The notes: generated by a model not told the origin, from the letters alone. DNA of 64,000 nucleotides from Diogma glabrata (GCA_963693315.1 OY856186.1:96328943-96392942), one strand, 5' to 3'; shown: positions 43,512 through 56,556, counted from the first letter of the stretch. A program made the numbers and translations.

Positions 43512-46500
43512 ACTCATCTGAGCCTAAAAATAGTTTGTCTCCTGATCCTTCAAATATTTCATCAACTAGTCCCAATAACCTATTAGTGCACAATACAATG
43601 TTGAACCGAGCTTCAACATCCAATTTGATAGAACACTCTTGGAATACTCTACCTGTAAGTATTTCAAACAGAGACGAAACAGATAATAATTCCATTATCG
43701 TCACCCCTGAAACACCGATTGCAAATGCGACTTTTAATGATTTGGTACCCACTCATGATACTGATATGAAATTATTGAAACGAACACCCGTTCATACTGA
43801 ACCACCTCCATTATGGACCAAAAACAAATCGTTCCAACAACGATTGAACGAATACCTGAAGGTGCGCTCAAACATATTTGTCGATTCATTATCATCTTTG
43901 AAACTTCCATCGCGCTCTGCGCTCCGTTCTCGTATTTATTGGCAACAACGGCATTTGTTTAAAACTAAAACCATTTCCTCTATTGTGAAATTGGCCAACG
44001 ATGTGAGATCTTATGCCACAGTGTCAATATTGGGTAAACAACATACTGGACTGTTGGATAGTGGAGCGTCCTTGACTGTAATTGGTGGTGATTTTGCTAA
44101 AGAAATCGTACAGACTCCAGACCTTCTGACTTATTCGTCTGCCGTAGTTCGTACTGCCGATGGCCAAAGACAGAAGATCTTGGGGTTTGTAAAAACAAAG
44201 ATTTCATTTATGAACCAAGTCAGAACCCTGGACGTCTTCATTATCCCGTCTTTGACTCAAAATCTATATCTAGGTATAGATTTCTTTAACGCTTTTGGTT
44301 TGTTTAACCCGATATTTAACTTACCTACATTTTCGACTACGGAGTCAGGAATTTCAGAATTGTCTATGGACAATCAAGCACGTCTACAAAACACTATTCA
44401 GCTTCTACCATCATTTTCAAAAATGGGTCTGGGTCGAACACATTTGTTGGAACACGTTATTGATGTGGGGACTGCAGCTCCCATCAAGCAACGACACTAT
44501 CCAATTTCGCCCGCCATTGAGAAACTGATGGGAGAAGAACTGGATAGGATGTTATCTCTGGGTATTATAGAGGTTTCTAACAGTCCTTGGTCGAGTCCCG
44601 TGGTCTTAATTCGCAAACCTGGGAAGAATCGTCTTTGTTTGGATAGTAGAAAGGTCAATACAGTTACTAAGAAGGATGCTTACCCCCTCCCACAGATAGA
44701 TGGAATCTTGAGTCGGCTGCCACAAAGTAATTTCATCTCCAGTTTGGATCTGAAAGACGCTTTCTGGCAGATACCGTTAGAAAAACACTCCCGAGAGAAA
44801 ACTGCTTTTACGGTCCCAGGGCGGCCATTGTATCAGTTCGTAAGAATGCCTTTCGGACTGTGCAATGCGCCGCAAACAATGACCAAATTGATGGACCAAG
44901 TAATTCCTCCACATCTCAAGTCGTGCGTCTTCGTATACTTGGATGATCTTCTAATAGTTACAGATACCTTTGAGGCCCATCTGAAACTGTTAGAAGATAT
45001 CTCCAGTGTCTTAGACGTGCGAACTTGACGATAAACGTGGAAAAAAGTAAGTTTCTCTTGCCGGATGTAAAATATTTGGGATATGTAGTGGGAGGTGGTA
45101 AGCTAAAAATTGATCCTGATAAAACGCAAGCTATTTCTGAATTTCCTACACCGCGTACGTCCAAACAGATTCGACGATTCCTGGGTATGGCGGGTTATTA
45201 TCGCCGTTTTATATCCGATTTCTCTGCTATGTCCTCTCCTATATCAGATTTGTTGAAGAAAAATTCTAATAAATTCGTATGGACACCAGAAGCTGAGATA
45301 GCATTTATAAATCTCAAAAATGCTCTCATATCAGCACCAGTCCTCATAAACCCCGACTATACTAAACCTTTTACTCTCCAGTGCGACGCTAGTAATGACG
45401 GTATAGGCTGTGTATTACTTCAGCGTGACATGGACGGTATGGAACATCCCATAGCGTACATGTCCAAAGAAACTAAATTCTGCGCAACGCAATTACTCAA
45501 CTAGTGAGAAAGAGTGTCTAGCCGCCGTACTGGGAGTAAAGAAATTTAGAGCGTATGTCGAGGGTCAGGCCTTTAAGATCATAACTGATCATGCTTCATT
45601 AAGATGGTTAATGCAACAAAAAGACCTTTCTGGTCGATTGGCTCGTTGGAGCTTGAAATTGCAGGGTTACGTCTTTGATATTGAGTACCGAAAAGGAAAA
45701 TTAAATACTGTTCCTGACACTCTATCAAGACGTGACTCTGTCGACATCATTTCTGAACTATGTCCAGTGCCTGAATTAGATCTTAATTCCCCTTTCTTCA
45801 ACACTTCTCGATATTTGGAGTTGGTAAATCTGGTTACCGAAGCAGACGGTACATTGCCTGATCTGAAAGTAATTTCTGGTCGGGTTTATAAACGATTGGC
45901 TTGTCTAGATCTTGATATTCCTTCAGAGGGTGAGGTCTGGAAATTGTGGTTACCTGAGGAATACACTGACGAGTGTATTGCAAGGGCCCACAATCCTCCT
46001 ACCTCATCTCATGGAGGTCTAGCAAAAACCTTGTATAACATTCGTAAATTTTACTATTGGCCTCGTATGTATACCCAGGTTAAATCTTACATAGGAAATT
46101 GTAAGACCTGTAAAGAAATCAAAGCGACTACTGTTCCACTTCGTGCTCCCATGGTGTCCCAAATGAAAACAGAACGAGTTGGACAGCGATTATATATCGA
46201 TATTCTTGGCCCTTATCCTCGTTCAAAGGCCGGGAATATCGCTATCCTTGTAGTATTAGATCATGTTACTAAATATCCATTTTTATTTCCTTTACGGAAG
46301 CTAACCGCTGAACCAATTTGTCATCTATTGGCTACCAATGTCTTTCACGTATTTGGTTGTCCCGAAGTTATTGTGTCCGATAATGGGACGCAGTTTAAGT
46401 CTAAACTATTTGGAGATTTCTTGGCGAAGCACGGAGTGAAACATACATTACTAGCGCTATATTCACTTCAAGCTAACGCTTCGGAACGGGTAAATAGAAG

Positions 46501-47014
46501 TGTTTTATCTGGTATTAGAGCCTATTTAAAGGAGGAACATTCTAAATGGGATATGCACTTGAGCGAGATCGCTTGTGCACTACGTTGTTCCCTGCATCAA
46601 ACACTGAAATGTTCCCCATATTACGCAATGTTTGGAATACCTATGGTAACTCATGGTTCGTCATATGAACTGCTGAGACGATTGAATAGTCTTCATGATC
46701 CAGGTGAAACGATTCTGCGACCTGATTATCTTAATAAGATTCGAATTCGAATTCTTGATTTAACTGCCGAGGCATTTGTCAAAAGTGCTGAAAGATACAA
46801 TTTACGAGCTCGAGTAACTTTGTTTAAACCAGGTGATACGGTGTTCCGAAGGAACTTTATCTTGAGTGACGCCGATAAGAAGTTATCTGCTAAACTTGCA
46901 CAGAAGTTTATTGAGACCAGAGTAATAAGGTTGGTAGGTGGTTCCGCCTACGAACTGGAGGACCTGGTTTCTAAACGTAGAGGTGTTTATCACTCCAAGG
47001 ACATTCGTGCCTAA
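43445..47014 (+). pseudogene. pol: pol of retrotransposon 2 (protease-RT-RNase H-integrase), two frameshifts
   Basis: The frame opens in overlap with gag. Aspartic protease DSGAS is at about 44057-44071. RT has the LPQIDGI, FGLCNAP and YLDD (44936-44947) motifs. The frame shifts near 45005-45015, at the RT palm/thumb border, and the thumb and RNase H (QCDASNDG) continue in 45025-45504. A second shift near 45475 restores the first frame for the rest of RNase H and integrase (45611-47014). Integrase shows HHCC zinc-finger cysteines (CKTC), D in YIDILG, D in SDNG and E in ASERVNRS. The enzymes would reverse-transcribe and integrate the element. The two shifts disable this copy if they are not assembly errors. 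Pol resembles that of retrotransposon 1, so they are related families. Confidence 0.93.
43462..43469 (+). promoter_or_regulatory. Likely -1 ribosomal frameshift site (run of seven G)
   Basis: In the gag frame the bases read G GGG GGC (43463-43469), fitting the X XXY YYZ slippery pattern. This lies within the gag-pol overlap (43445-43511), and a -1 shift enters the pol frame. No downstream pseudoknot was worked out. Confidence 0.5.
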
Positions 47015-47807
47015 CATCGGCAATAATTTTTTTCTGTCAGTATGATAGTAACTTACGTGCGTGTTTCACCGCCATGGTAAGTCAAGACTATCGACGACCA
47101 TAAAGTATGAGGGTAGTTTCATCTTGAATTCACAGTTCAGCGAGTGTGTATCAACTTTGGTGTTCGGGTCTTGGTTCAAAATTTTTTTTTGTGTAGACTA
47201 TTTGCCAGCGAAAATACCGTGATCGAATGTATTGAATGTGGCTCAATTAGTTGCTTTGAACCTATGTGAACGGTTTTTTTTCTCAGCCTTCAGAGTCACT
47301 GGGACGGAAGCGTACAACAGTGTGGCCCGGCTAGCTCAGTCGGAGAAGTATGAGACTCGTGTTAGTTCAGGTGTGGGTTGCGAGCCTGCATAACGCAAAG
47401 ACGAAATTGTGTCGGACGTTTCATTAAAGGAGTCGGTCCAATGGTGTTTTTTTTCTTTTCGAACTATAGCAGATTGAATAAATTTTTTTTTGTGACTTTA
47501 GAGTCTCGGGAACCCCCAGATCTGCCCGAAATTGGGTCTGGAAGAAGTTAGTTATCCACCGCTTGCAATAGAGTAGAATACTGATTTTATCGATACCCCT
47601 CCCAAAAGTTTTTTATATTTTTAGATACTTTGTTACTTTGTTTCTGCTAAGACTGAGTTTGTAATACTGATCGCATTGATTGCTAATCTGTGGTACGTCG
47701 AGGTGCTTCACCAAGCTAATATGTATATACAAGGTCTATTGGCGACCAGCCTATGCCTTTTTCAACTGCCTTTTTGTCGTAGGTGTTCGTCCAAAAAGCA
47801 CTTGTTC
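47015..47807 (+). other. 3' untranslated region of retrotransposon 2
   Basis: It lies between the pol stop and the 3' LTR. It has no env-like frame, and contains the tRNA-Lys-like segment at 47325-47394. A clear polypurine tract next to the LTR was not found. Confidence 0.6.
47325..47394 (+). tRNA. Degenerate tRNA-Lys copy inside the retrotransposon
   Basis: It begins GCCCGGCTAGCTCAGTCGG, the exact 5' end of eukaryotic tRNA-Lys(CUU), followed by a TATGAGACTC stretch like that in the anticodon arm and a GTGGGTT..CGAGCC T-arm. The anticodon loop and acceptor 3' side are altered, so it is a pseudogene. The element's primer site also matches tRNA-Lys, which suggests the primer tRNA was copied into the element. 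Confidence 0.8.
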
Positions 47808-50800
47808 TGTAATGGATAGTCTGGGATAACATAGTATATTATGGTCGCAGTTTCCTTAGTTGTTGTTCCTTATATTAATCGGTACCACTTGTAATAGATT
47901 CTCATCCCTTCGTCATCAATAGTCATATTTCATGTAGTTTCCTTAACCCATAGTTTCCTTATATTTCTCAAAATCTACTAAATCTGCAATAGCCGGACAA
48001 ACGTATGGGAGAAGGAAAATTACACTAATTGCCTTGAATTATTTATTCATTGATATAACACAATATTGGTTAATTTGAATTAATTAATAATTTTCCTTAA
48101 TCATCATCCGTATAATCACTAAAAATTAATCAGAATTTAATCTTACAACGCACTAAAATTGACGCGCGTTGTGCTTCCATTCGATTGTCCTCGCCTTACT
48201 ACTTGAGTTTGAACTTTTTTTGTTTCAAAACACAAACCGTAATGAAATAACGAAATTCTCAAAACCTCACAACAGCTACGTGTATTTTGTTCCCAATCGT
48301 CAACATACAACGAATTACTATTTCTGCTTGGTTAAACATTTGATTTGTCTTTGTATGAGTGTTTTGCTTTAAACAATCCTTCCGTGATTGATCTGAACTT
48401 CACGGTATTGATATTGCAGAATGTAGTTATTAAATGTCTAAACATCACTACATTGATCGAATCTGTATTTGATTCATTTTGAATTCAATTATACGTGTTA
48501 TGAATGTGTCGGAAATATTGGGGATCCCAACCATATTTGTAGTACAATATTATCAAGTAGCAAACGGTTTTGTGAACTATAATAAGTTCCCAATAATTTG
48601 AAAATCTGATGTAAATTAATTATCTCTCATCTAAATACTTTATTCGAGTTATTGCGAGATTAAAAATTTGACTATATAATGAGCACGGTAACTTATTCTC
48701 TCGCTTAGTTCAATTAGCGATTCACATAGTACTCGCGCAATCTATTACATTCGCATTATGTTGTTGCATTTTTGACGTTCAAGTTAAAAAACTTCTAATT
48801 ATCCGTGCGGGACATGGATATCGTTTTTCTGATTCATGTGCTATTAATTTCAATTTGTTCAGTGTTAGTTGTTATAGCTTAAATAAAATTTTATTGTGTG
48901 ATTTAGTGTAATTAGGGAGACTTGCTACCTCTAATATTAAATAATACAACCATTGTGCAAGTGGATCTGCTGAGGTTGAGATAGCGGTAGAATTAGCGGA
49001 AAGCGGTTTGTTTAGAATGCCGTGATTAAAAAGGTAAAGAATCATGTATAATTGCTTGTCTCATAGTAAATTAGAACAAACAAATTGAAAATTGCTCAGT
49101 GAACGAAACTGAACATACCTAGATGTTTCGTAATAAATTTGACACAAATAATATTAGTGAAAACCTGTAAATTCTTGTATGCTTGTTAGTAAATGTAAAT
49201 ACTAATTTATTTAGTGAAAAGAACTGTAAATTTTGTTATGATTCATAGTAAATGTAAATACTAATTTATTTAGTGAAAAGAACTGTAAATTTTGTTATGA
49301 TTCATAGTAAATGCATGTAGTAATTTATTTAGTGAAAAGAACTGTAAATTCTGTTATAATTCATAGTAAATGTAAATAGTGATTGATTTAGTGAAAAGAA
49401 CTGTAAGTTCTGTTATGATTCATAGTAAATGTATATATGAAAGTTGTCTGGTGAGCAACCGTAAATTCATGCTTGGTTAATAGTATAAGTAAAATATTAC
49501 TAGTTCCATAAAATCAACTAATAAACCTGTAATTTAGTGTTTGTTCAGAAATAATTTAAAAAAACAAGGGGAATCAGTCGAAAACGGCTCTGGTTCAGTA
49601 CAAGATTGTAAAATGTTACTTGTTTAGAATATCGTTAAATTAATGCTTGATTTAATAATAAAAAGAAGAGAATAATAACTGTTTTGATTATCACCTTGGT
49701 CGATAGGGAATACGAAAAGTTGAAAGTATTGAGGGCGGGAGCGAAAGAATCAACCTAAAGGAAATTTGAATTTATCTATGGGTATCTTCAACACGACATT
49801 TGAATCAATTTTTTGCTACTAATGCCATATCTTATACCTATTTCAACGCAACTTTCCTGGAAGTGTCTTTGTTATTACTGCCATATTGATATAGAGTTTT
49901 TTTTGGTTATTGCCACCGTATAGCAACGCATTATTTATATACCGTTCTTGCTGATAATATCGTATTTTCTACACAACATTTTTACCAAATTTTGGCTATT
50001 ACAACTGATTATTTATATACCAGTTTTTTTTTTGCTGATACTATCGTATTTTCAACGCGACATTTTTACAAAATTTTGGGATATTGCCACTGATTATTTA
50101 TATAAAATTTTTGCTGATATCATCGTATTTTCAACGCAACCTTTTTACAATCTTTTGGGATATTGCAACAGATTATTTATGTAAAATCTTTGCTGATATT
50201 ATCGTATTTTCAACGCAGCATTTTTACAAAATTTCGGAATATTGCAACTGATTAATTATATAAAGTTTTTGCTGATATTATCGTAATTTTCAACGCAACA
50301 TTTTTGCAATATTTTGGGATATTTCAACTGATTATTTATACACAATTTTTGCTGATATTATCGTATTTTCCACGCAACAACTTTTACAATATTTTGGGAT
50401 ATTTCAACTGATTATTTATATACATTTTGTGCTGATATTATCGTGTTTTCAACGCAACATTTTTACAATATTTTGGGATATTGCAACGGATTATTTATAT
50501 ACAATTTTTGCTGATATTATCGTATTGTCAACGCAACATTTTTACAATATTTTGGGATATTGCAACTGATTATTTATATACAAGTTTTTTTGCTGATAAT
50601 ATCTTTTTTTTTTGCTGACACTATCGTATTTTCAACGCAACATTTTTTACAAAATTTTGGGATATTGCAACTGGTTATTCGTATACAATTTTTGCTGATA
50701 TCATCGTATTTTCAACGCAACCTTTTTACAATCTTTTGGGATATTGCAACAGATTATTTATGTAAAATCTTTGCTGATATTATCGTATTTTCAACGCAGC

Positions 50801-52835
50801 ATTTTTACAAAATTTCGGAATATTGCAACTGATTAATTATATAAAGTTTTTGCTGATATTATCGTAATTTTCAACGCAACATTTTTGCAATATTTTGGGA
50901 TATTTCAACTGATTATTTATATACAATTTTTGCTGATATTATCGTATTTTCAACGCAACAATTTTTACCATATTTTGGGATATTTCAACTGATTATTTAT
51001 ATAAAATTTTTGCTGATATTATCGCATTTTCAACGCAGCATTTTTACCAAATTTCGGAATATTGCAACTGATTATTTATATACAATTTTTGCTGATATTA
51101 TCGTATGGTCAACGCAACATTTTTACAATATTTTGGGATATTGCAACTGATTATTTATATACAAGTTTTTTTGCTGATAATATCTTTTTTTTGCTGACAC
51201 TATCGTATTTTCAACGCAACATTTTTTACAAAATTTTGGGATATTGCAACTGGTTATTCGTATACAATTTTTGCTGATATCATCGTATTTTCAACGCAAC
51301 CTTTTTACAATCTTTTGGGATATTGCAACAGATTATTTATGTAAAATCTTTGCTGATATTATCGTATTTTCAACGCAGCATTTTTACAAAATTTCGGAAT
51401 ATTGCAACTGATTAATTATATAAAGTTTTTGCTGATATTATCGTAATTTTCAACGCAACATTTTTGCAATATTTTGGGATATTTCAACTGATTATTTATA
51501 TACAATTTTTGCTGATATTATCGTATTTTCAACGCAACAATTTTTACCATATTTTGGGATATTTCAACTGATTATTTATATAAAATTTTTGCTGATATTA
51601 TCGCATTTTCAACGCAGCATTTTTACCAAATTTCGGAATATTGCAACTGATTATTTATATACAATTTTTGCTGATATTATCGTATGGTCAACGCAACATT
51701 TTTACAATATTTTGGGATATTGCAACTGATTATTTATATACAAGTTTTTTTGCTGATAATATCTTTTTTTTGCTGACACTATCGTATTTTCAACGCAACA
51801 TTTTTTACAAAATTTTGGGATATTGCAACTGGTTATTCGTATACAATTTTTGCTGATATCATCGTATTTTCAACGCAACCTTTTTACAATCTTTTGGGAT
51901 ATTGCAACAGATTATTTATGTAAAATCTTTGCTGATATTATCGTATTTTCAACGCAGCATTTTTACAAAATTTCGGAATATTGCAACTGATTAATTATAT
52001 AAAGTTTTTGCTGATATTATCGTAATTTTCAACGCAACATTTTTGCAATATTTTGGGATATTTCAACTGATTATTTATATACAATTTTTGCTGATATTAT
52101 CGTATTTTCAACGCAACAATTTTTACCATATTTTGGGATATTTCAACTGATTATTTATATAAAATTTTTGCTGATATTATCGCATTTTCAACGCAGCATT
52201 TTTACAAAATTTCGGAATATTGCAACTGATTATTTATATACAATTTTTGCTGATACTGTCATATTTTCAACTCCATATTTACACCAACTGGTTTGCTATT
52301 GCATTTATTTTTGTAATACCATACCTGTTGGATGAATCATCACTGATGGAGGGCTAAGGCCGAAGGACTTGGACGACTGGAGGATTAATCATGGGGTGAG
52401 TGGACTTGTTTTATTACCTTTATTTTTTTTTGCTGTCTAATGTAGAAGTGGGAATGTGTGTGAGAGGGCGAGTCAGTGATTGAATGTCCGGGTGAATGTT
52501 GGTATGTGTGAAGTGTGAATGTGTGGGCGAACGATAGTATGCGTGAAGTGTGAGTGTGTGAGCGTCTGAGAGTGATTGTGGAGGGGTTGGACGTGTTGAT
52601 CGTGGGTCTTTCGCCAATGGGGTCGCCAGAGTCTTCGTTTTTCCACTTGTATTTCTTTCCATTTCTGCAAATTTTCGTGAATAGCGTACATGTCTGTATT
52701 TGTGCTGAAGTAGCAGGGTTACTTTATCGTTCCCATGGACTGAAGCTAGTTTGGGGCTTGAAAATCAATCTCGCTAGGTACGCTTCCTGCTATGTCCTTC
52801 TCATTGGTTCGCCAATGAGAAAGCGCTTCATTACA
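47808..52835 (+). repeat. 3' LTR of retrotransposon 2 (5.03 kb)
   Basis: Same order of parts as the 5' LTR, but it has three 578-579-bp higher-order units instead of two, and lacks about 35 bases after TTTGCTATTGC (present at 39190-39225). Those two changes account for the whole 544-base length difference. Confidence 0.95.
49947..52265 (+). repeat. Higher-order tandem array in the 3' LTR
   Basis: Same 80-100-bp units as in the 5' LTR. The 579-bp period is visible between 51062 and 51641. It is one period longer than the 5' array. Confidence 0.95.
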
Positions 52836-52839
52836 ATAT
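52836..52839. repeat. Target site duplication ATAT of retrotransposon 2 (partner 35277-35280)
   Basis: ATAT lies directly outside both LTRs. Dropping one copy brings the hAT transposase frame back in register, which supports this as the true insertion point. Confidence 0.88.
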
Positions 52840-53470
52840 CAGAAGCGGTGGAAACTAAATCCCAAAGTGGCCGACCATGAAACTTCAAATGAACATCTGG
52901 AGAATTTTGAAAAGTGGAAAACTTTGGAAATGAGGTTAAAAATTCATAAAACGCTAGGAGACGCAGCCTTGCAATTAATATATAATAAAAAACAGAAGTG
53001 GAAACATCTTTTATCAAGATTATTGGATATAACTTTGTTTTTATCTAAACAAAACCCAACATTTCATGGACATGATGAAGGACAAAGTTCTTCAAATAAA
53101 GGCAATTTCTTAGAACTAACCAAACTATTGTCAAAGTATGATGTAGTGTTAAAAGAACACATTTTGAATTTGGAGCATGGTAAATCACCAAAAGTATCAT
53201 ATTTGTCACCAGATATACAAAATAAGTTCATAAATGTTTTAGCGATCCACGTAAAGTTTAAGCTTGTCAACGAAATTAAATCGGTTAAATATTTTGGAAT
53301 TATGTTTGATAGCACACCTGACATTTCACATAATGATCAAATGTCAGAAGTGATTCGTTATGTGAAAATTGATGGTAGTAAAGTGGAAATCAAGGAAGTA
53401 TTCCTTGGATTTTTTCTTTTACATGGAAAAAAGCCGCTGATTTAAGCGATGAAATTCTTACACTGAAAAA
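52840..53470 (+). pseudogene. hAT (ZMYM1-like) transposase, middle piece
   Basis: The frame resumes straight after the LTR with KRWKLNPKVADHETSNEH, the segment that follows the TTF zinc finger in this family. It then enters the DUF4371 region (FDSTPDISHNDQMSEVIRYV near 53305-53365). It stops in an A-run near 53430, where a one-base shift would let it go on (AADLSDEIL). Beyond 53470 the sequence is decayed up to the second hAT insertion. The ATG at 52867 is internal and not a real start. Confidence 0.85.
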
Positions 53471-53919
53471 AAATTGAAGTAATGATAACCTCATCTCGAA
53501 GATGGCAGTTTATTATTTATGCAAAGAAAAGATATTTACAAACAATTTCACCGTGATTGGGACAACTACTCAGTACTCAGTAACATTTTCTTGATAACAG
53601 AATGAGGTGTAATTAAAATATAAAGTGCTATCCAATATAACAGTAGTTGAATAAAGTTAATAACTATTTCCATGAAAACATATTTCTTTGGAATTTTTCA
53701 TTTTAAAATTTAAGTATTTGAGATTAATTGAACTATATTTTATTTTCACATAAATATTTCATGTGATTGTCTCAAATGCATCGGCTTATCATTGTACGGT
53801 TGTTTAATCAATCTCGTATTTCGATTCGCCATATCTGCCCGCACGGTGAGATTGAGACAACTGCATTTCGATTGGAAATAGGACATGTTTTTTTCAGCGT
53901 AAAAACCTTGAAAATGATG
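53471..53919. other. Decayed transposase or AT-rich spacer
   Basis: No readable frame. It lies between the middle transposase piece and the nested hAT. Short protein-like stretches have frequent stops. Confidence 0.4.
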
Positions 53920-54282
53920 GTATAGATCAGTGGTTCTCAAAGCGTGTTCCGCGGAACACTGGTGTTCCGCGATGCACTTTCCACTGTTCCGCGAAAAAAT
54001 CAAGTGTACAATCAATTCAATTAAAAATTGTTTGAAAATAAAAATCAATTCAATGTAAAATTTACACGTACGTAAAATTTACACGTTTCTCGGCTTTGTA
54101 TGAATAAAAATATCTTTCGGGTTAAAAATACTTCTTGAAAACATATGTTAAAATATTATTGCAGTTATTAAAATTCTCCTTTTACACATAAATAAATAAA
54201 AAATGTATGAAGTTTTTGTTTCACACGATATGAACAACTGCTTGGATAAGAAACCCGTTTACTTCTTCCGAATTTTCTAGTT

Positions 54283-54600
54283 ATACTTTAAATGAAGAAG
54301 AAGAATTGACGTCGCTTTCTTCAGATCGTGGATTAAAATTACAGTTCCATGAAAACACTCCTAAAAATTTTTGGATCTCTGTTAAAGATGAATACCCGAG
54401 CATAAGCAAAAAATCCTTGAACATGTTATTTTCCACGACATAACTTTGCGAAGCAGGATTTTCAACTATGATCAATATAAAGACAAACAAACGTGAGAGA
54501 CTAGGGAATTTAGAAGAAGAAATGCGTGTGGCGTTATCAGTTATTCGCCCCGATATCGCTGAGATCTGTAAAGATCGTCAAGCTCATGGATCGCATTAAG
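54283..54600 (+). pseudogene. C-terminal hAT dimerisation domain remnant in the nested element
   Basis: FWISVKDEYPSISKKSLNML, then a stop, then LCEAGFSTMINIKTNKRERL and MRVALSVIRPDIAEICKDRQ are the typical end of SCAND3/ZBED-type hAT transposases. The in-frame stop (near 54440) and missing N-terminal parts make it inactive. ORFs drawn on the minus strand here are shadows. Confidence 0.8.
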
Positions 54601-55400
54601 TTTGAGATTTTTTTAAAAGTATTGTAATTTTAATTGTGCTTTCAATAAATATATTTGAATCAATCAATATCGGTACATATTTTATTTATATACATACTAT
54701 TTTCTAAAAGTAGCACTTGGAAGCAGGGGGTTGCCAATCACACGCTGCGACACGATTCCGTTTCCTTTTTGCTTTATAGTTACTACGTTTTCATGCAGAT
54801 CGAAAAGAATTGAATCCTCATCCCGTTTTCAAACTGTAAAGTGTTTTCATGATTGGATTGAAAACGGGTTGAAAAAGTTTTTAAAACTGTGTTGAAAAAC
54901 TGTCAAAAAGCGTTTAATTGTGTTTCATTAATTGTGTTCAATATTTTATTTTTTTATGCTTGATATTGTATTTAAATAAAGTTAATGAAATAAACATTTT
55001 ATAAATCAATGTGAAATTAGTTGTTTTGTAATTAAAAACAAACATAAACGTTTTACTGCGCATGACACGATCCAGTTTTCCGTTTTCCTGTATTTTCGAA
55101 TATTTGGATACCGATACGATCCCAAAAAAAATCGAGATCATATTTAAAAATAAATAGTATTCAAAACTGTAATTGTTGATGTTTTCATGGTGAATTCAAT
55201 TCGAATTTGGTTTTCAAATCGTTTTGAACTAAGCAAGAAAACGTAGCAAATAATGGAGTGTTTTGGCAAACATTATTCTGTTTTTTATTGCACTTTTGGT
55301 TTCAAAAATGTTAGCCACCCTCGCCCCCTGTTGTAAAGTGTATGCTGTATTGTAGAAGTTCCGCCTAAAAATATATCAGAGTTTAGTGTTCCCCGACTTC
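54601..55400. other. Non-coding part of the nested hAT
   Basis: AT-rich, with a possible AATAAA at 54645. No gene. Confidence 0.5.
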
Positions 55401-55426
55401 AAAAAGTTTGAGAACCAAGGGTATAG

Positions 55427-56556
55427 ATGTTATGAATTGTCACTCCCAAAGGTTATGATAATGCAGCTGTTATGAGTAGTATACATGGAGAAGTGCAAGC
55501 TATTATTAAAGCAAAAAATAACAAAGCAATTTTTGTGGGCTGCAAGTCGTTCAATTAATTTATACGGCCAACACTCGTCAGTGGAAGCCATTTTTACATG
55601 TTTTTCTGCTTCGACTAGCCGCTGGGAAGTACTTGCTAAACACAACAAAGCAACTGTTAAAATACTCTTAACAGCGCATTGGAATGCTCATTATGCTGCA
55701 GTAAAAGTATTGGCCGAAAATTTTGATGGGATTGTGGCTGAAATTGAGAAGTTAAGTGTACAACAAGAAAATGTAGACACTAGAGGCGCTGCACAGAACC
55801 TTATCAATGCAGCATGTGATTTTTCGTTTCTTTGCTATCTTTTGTTTTGGAATGATATTCTAAGAGAAATAATATCTGTGCTCAGATTGGATTGCAAAGC
55901 ACGGGCTTGAATATTGATCAATTAGCTACAAAAATAGAGTCAATTCATAACAAAGTCTCATTGTAGAATGTAGAAGAGGCAATAGATCTTGCTGCGAAAA
56001 AATCGGAGGACTATGACATTCCAATGGAAAGCCGAATTCGTCATAAAAACGCAAAAAACGAACGGGTGGTGAGTTTGCACCTGATGTTGGACTGACACTG
56101 AGAGCTCAACTTAAAAAGGACATGTTGGAATGTCTTGACCGATTCAGTGTTGAACTCCGAACTAGACTGAAGTCAGTTCAAGATTTAGCTTCATTGTTCG
56201 AGGTTGTGCAGACAAACACTTAGCTTTTGGCGAACAGTGAAGAGTTAAAATTATCGGTATCAAAATTTACTGGTTTTTATGATGCGGTATTGGCAACAGA
56301 ACTCCTCATAGAGATACAAAGGGTGAGGAGGCATTTAAAAGCGGCCAATGTTACAGTTTCTAGCTGGGTGTACCTAGACTTTTTGAAATTCATCGTAGAA
56401 TGGGATTTTTTAGAATTTCTTCCGAATCTTACGGTCGCACTAAAGTTATTTATGACTATTTGCGTATTAGTGGCTTCGTGTGAGAGGAGTTTCAGCAAAT
56501 TAAAATTAGTTAAAAATTACTTGCGGGCTTATAATAATAATGCTCATTTGTATTAA
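55427..56556 (+). pseudogene. hAT (ZMYM1-like) transposase, C-terminal piece
   Basis: After the nested hAT, the family's next motif appears (GYDNAAVMSS near 55460-55490), then SINLYGQHSS and TSRWEVLAKHNKATVKIL in the 55485-55910 frame. Several stops and shifts lie between 55910 and 56226. The last part (56227-56556) ends with LTVALKLFMTICVLVASCER and SFSKLKLVKNYLR, the C-terminal hAT dimerisation motif. The three pieces in order give a near-full ZMYM1-like transposase, broken by two insertions and several small lesions. Confidence 0.85.

Larger units (their letters stand above)
35281..52835 (+). mobile_element. Ty3/gypsy-type LTR retrotransposon 2 with giant LTRs and RING-gag
   Basis: LTRs at 35281-39764 (4484 bp) and 47808-52835 (5028 bp) both run from TGTAATGGATAG to GCGCTTCATTACA. 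The target duplication ATAT is at 35277-35280 and 52836-52839. A tRNA-Lys primer site, gag with RING and zinc-knuckle domains, pol with protease-RT-RNase H-integrase, and a tRNA-Lys-like insert lie between them. No env. Outside the repeat arrays the LTRs differ by only a few substitutions, so the insertion is young, yet pol has two frameshifts. It sits inside the transposase gene of the hAT element. Confidence 0.95.
53928..55420 (+). mobile_element. Nested, internally deleted hAT of a different subfamily
   Basis: The 8-bp target duplication GTATAGAT (53920-53927 and 55421-55428) bounds inverted ends CAGTGGTTCTCAAA and TTTGAGAACCAAGG, which agree at 11 of 14 positions. At 1493 bp it is too short to be complete. 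Confidence 0.9.

Noticed and set aside
47015..47807. Possible env gene in retrotransposon 2
   Set aside because: No frame of useful length and no membrane or signal segments between pol and the 3' LTR.
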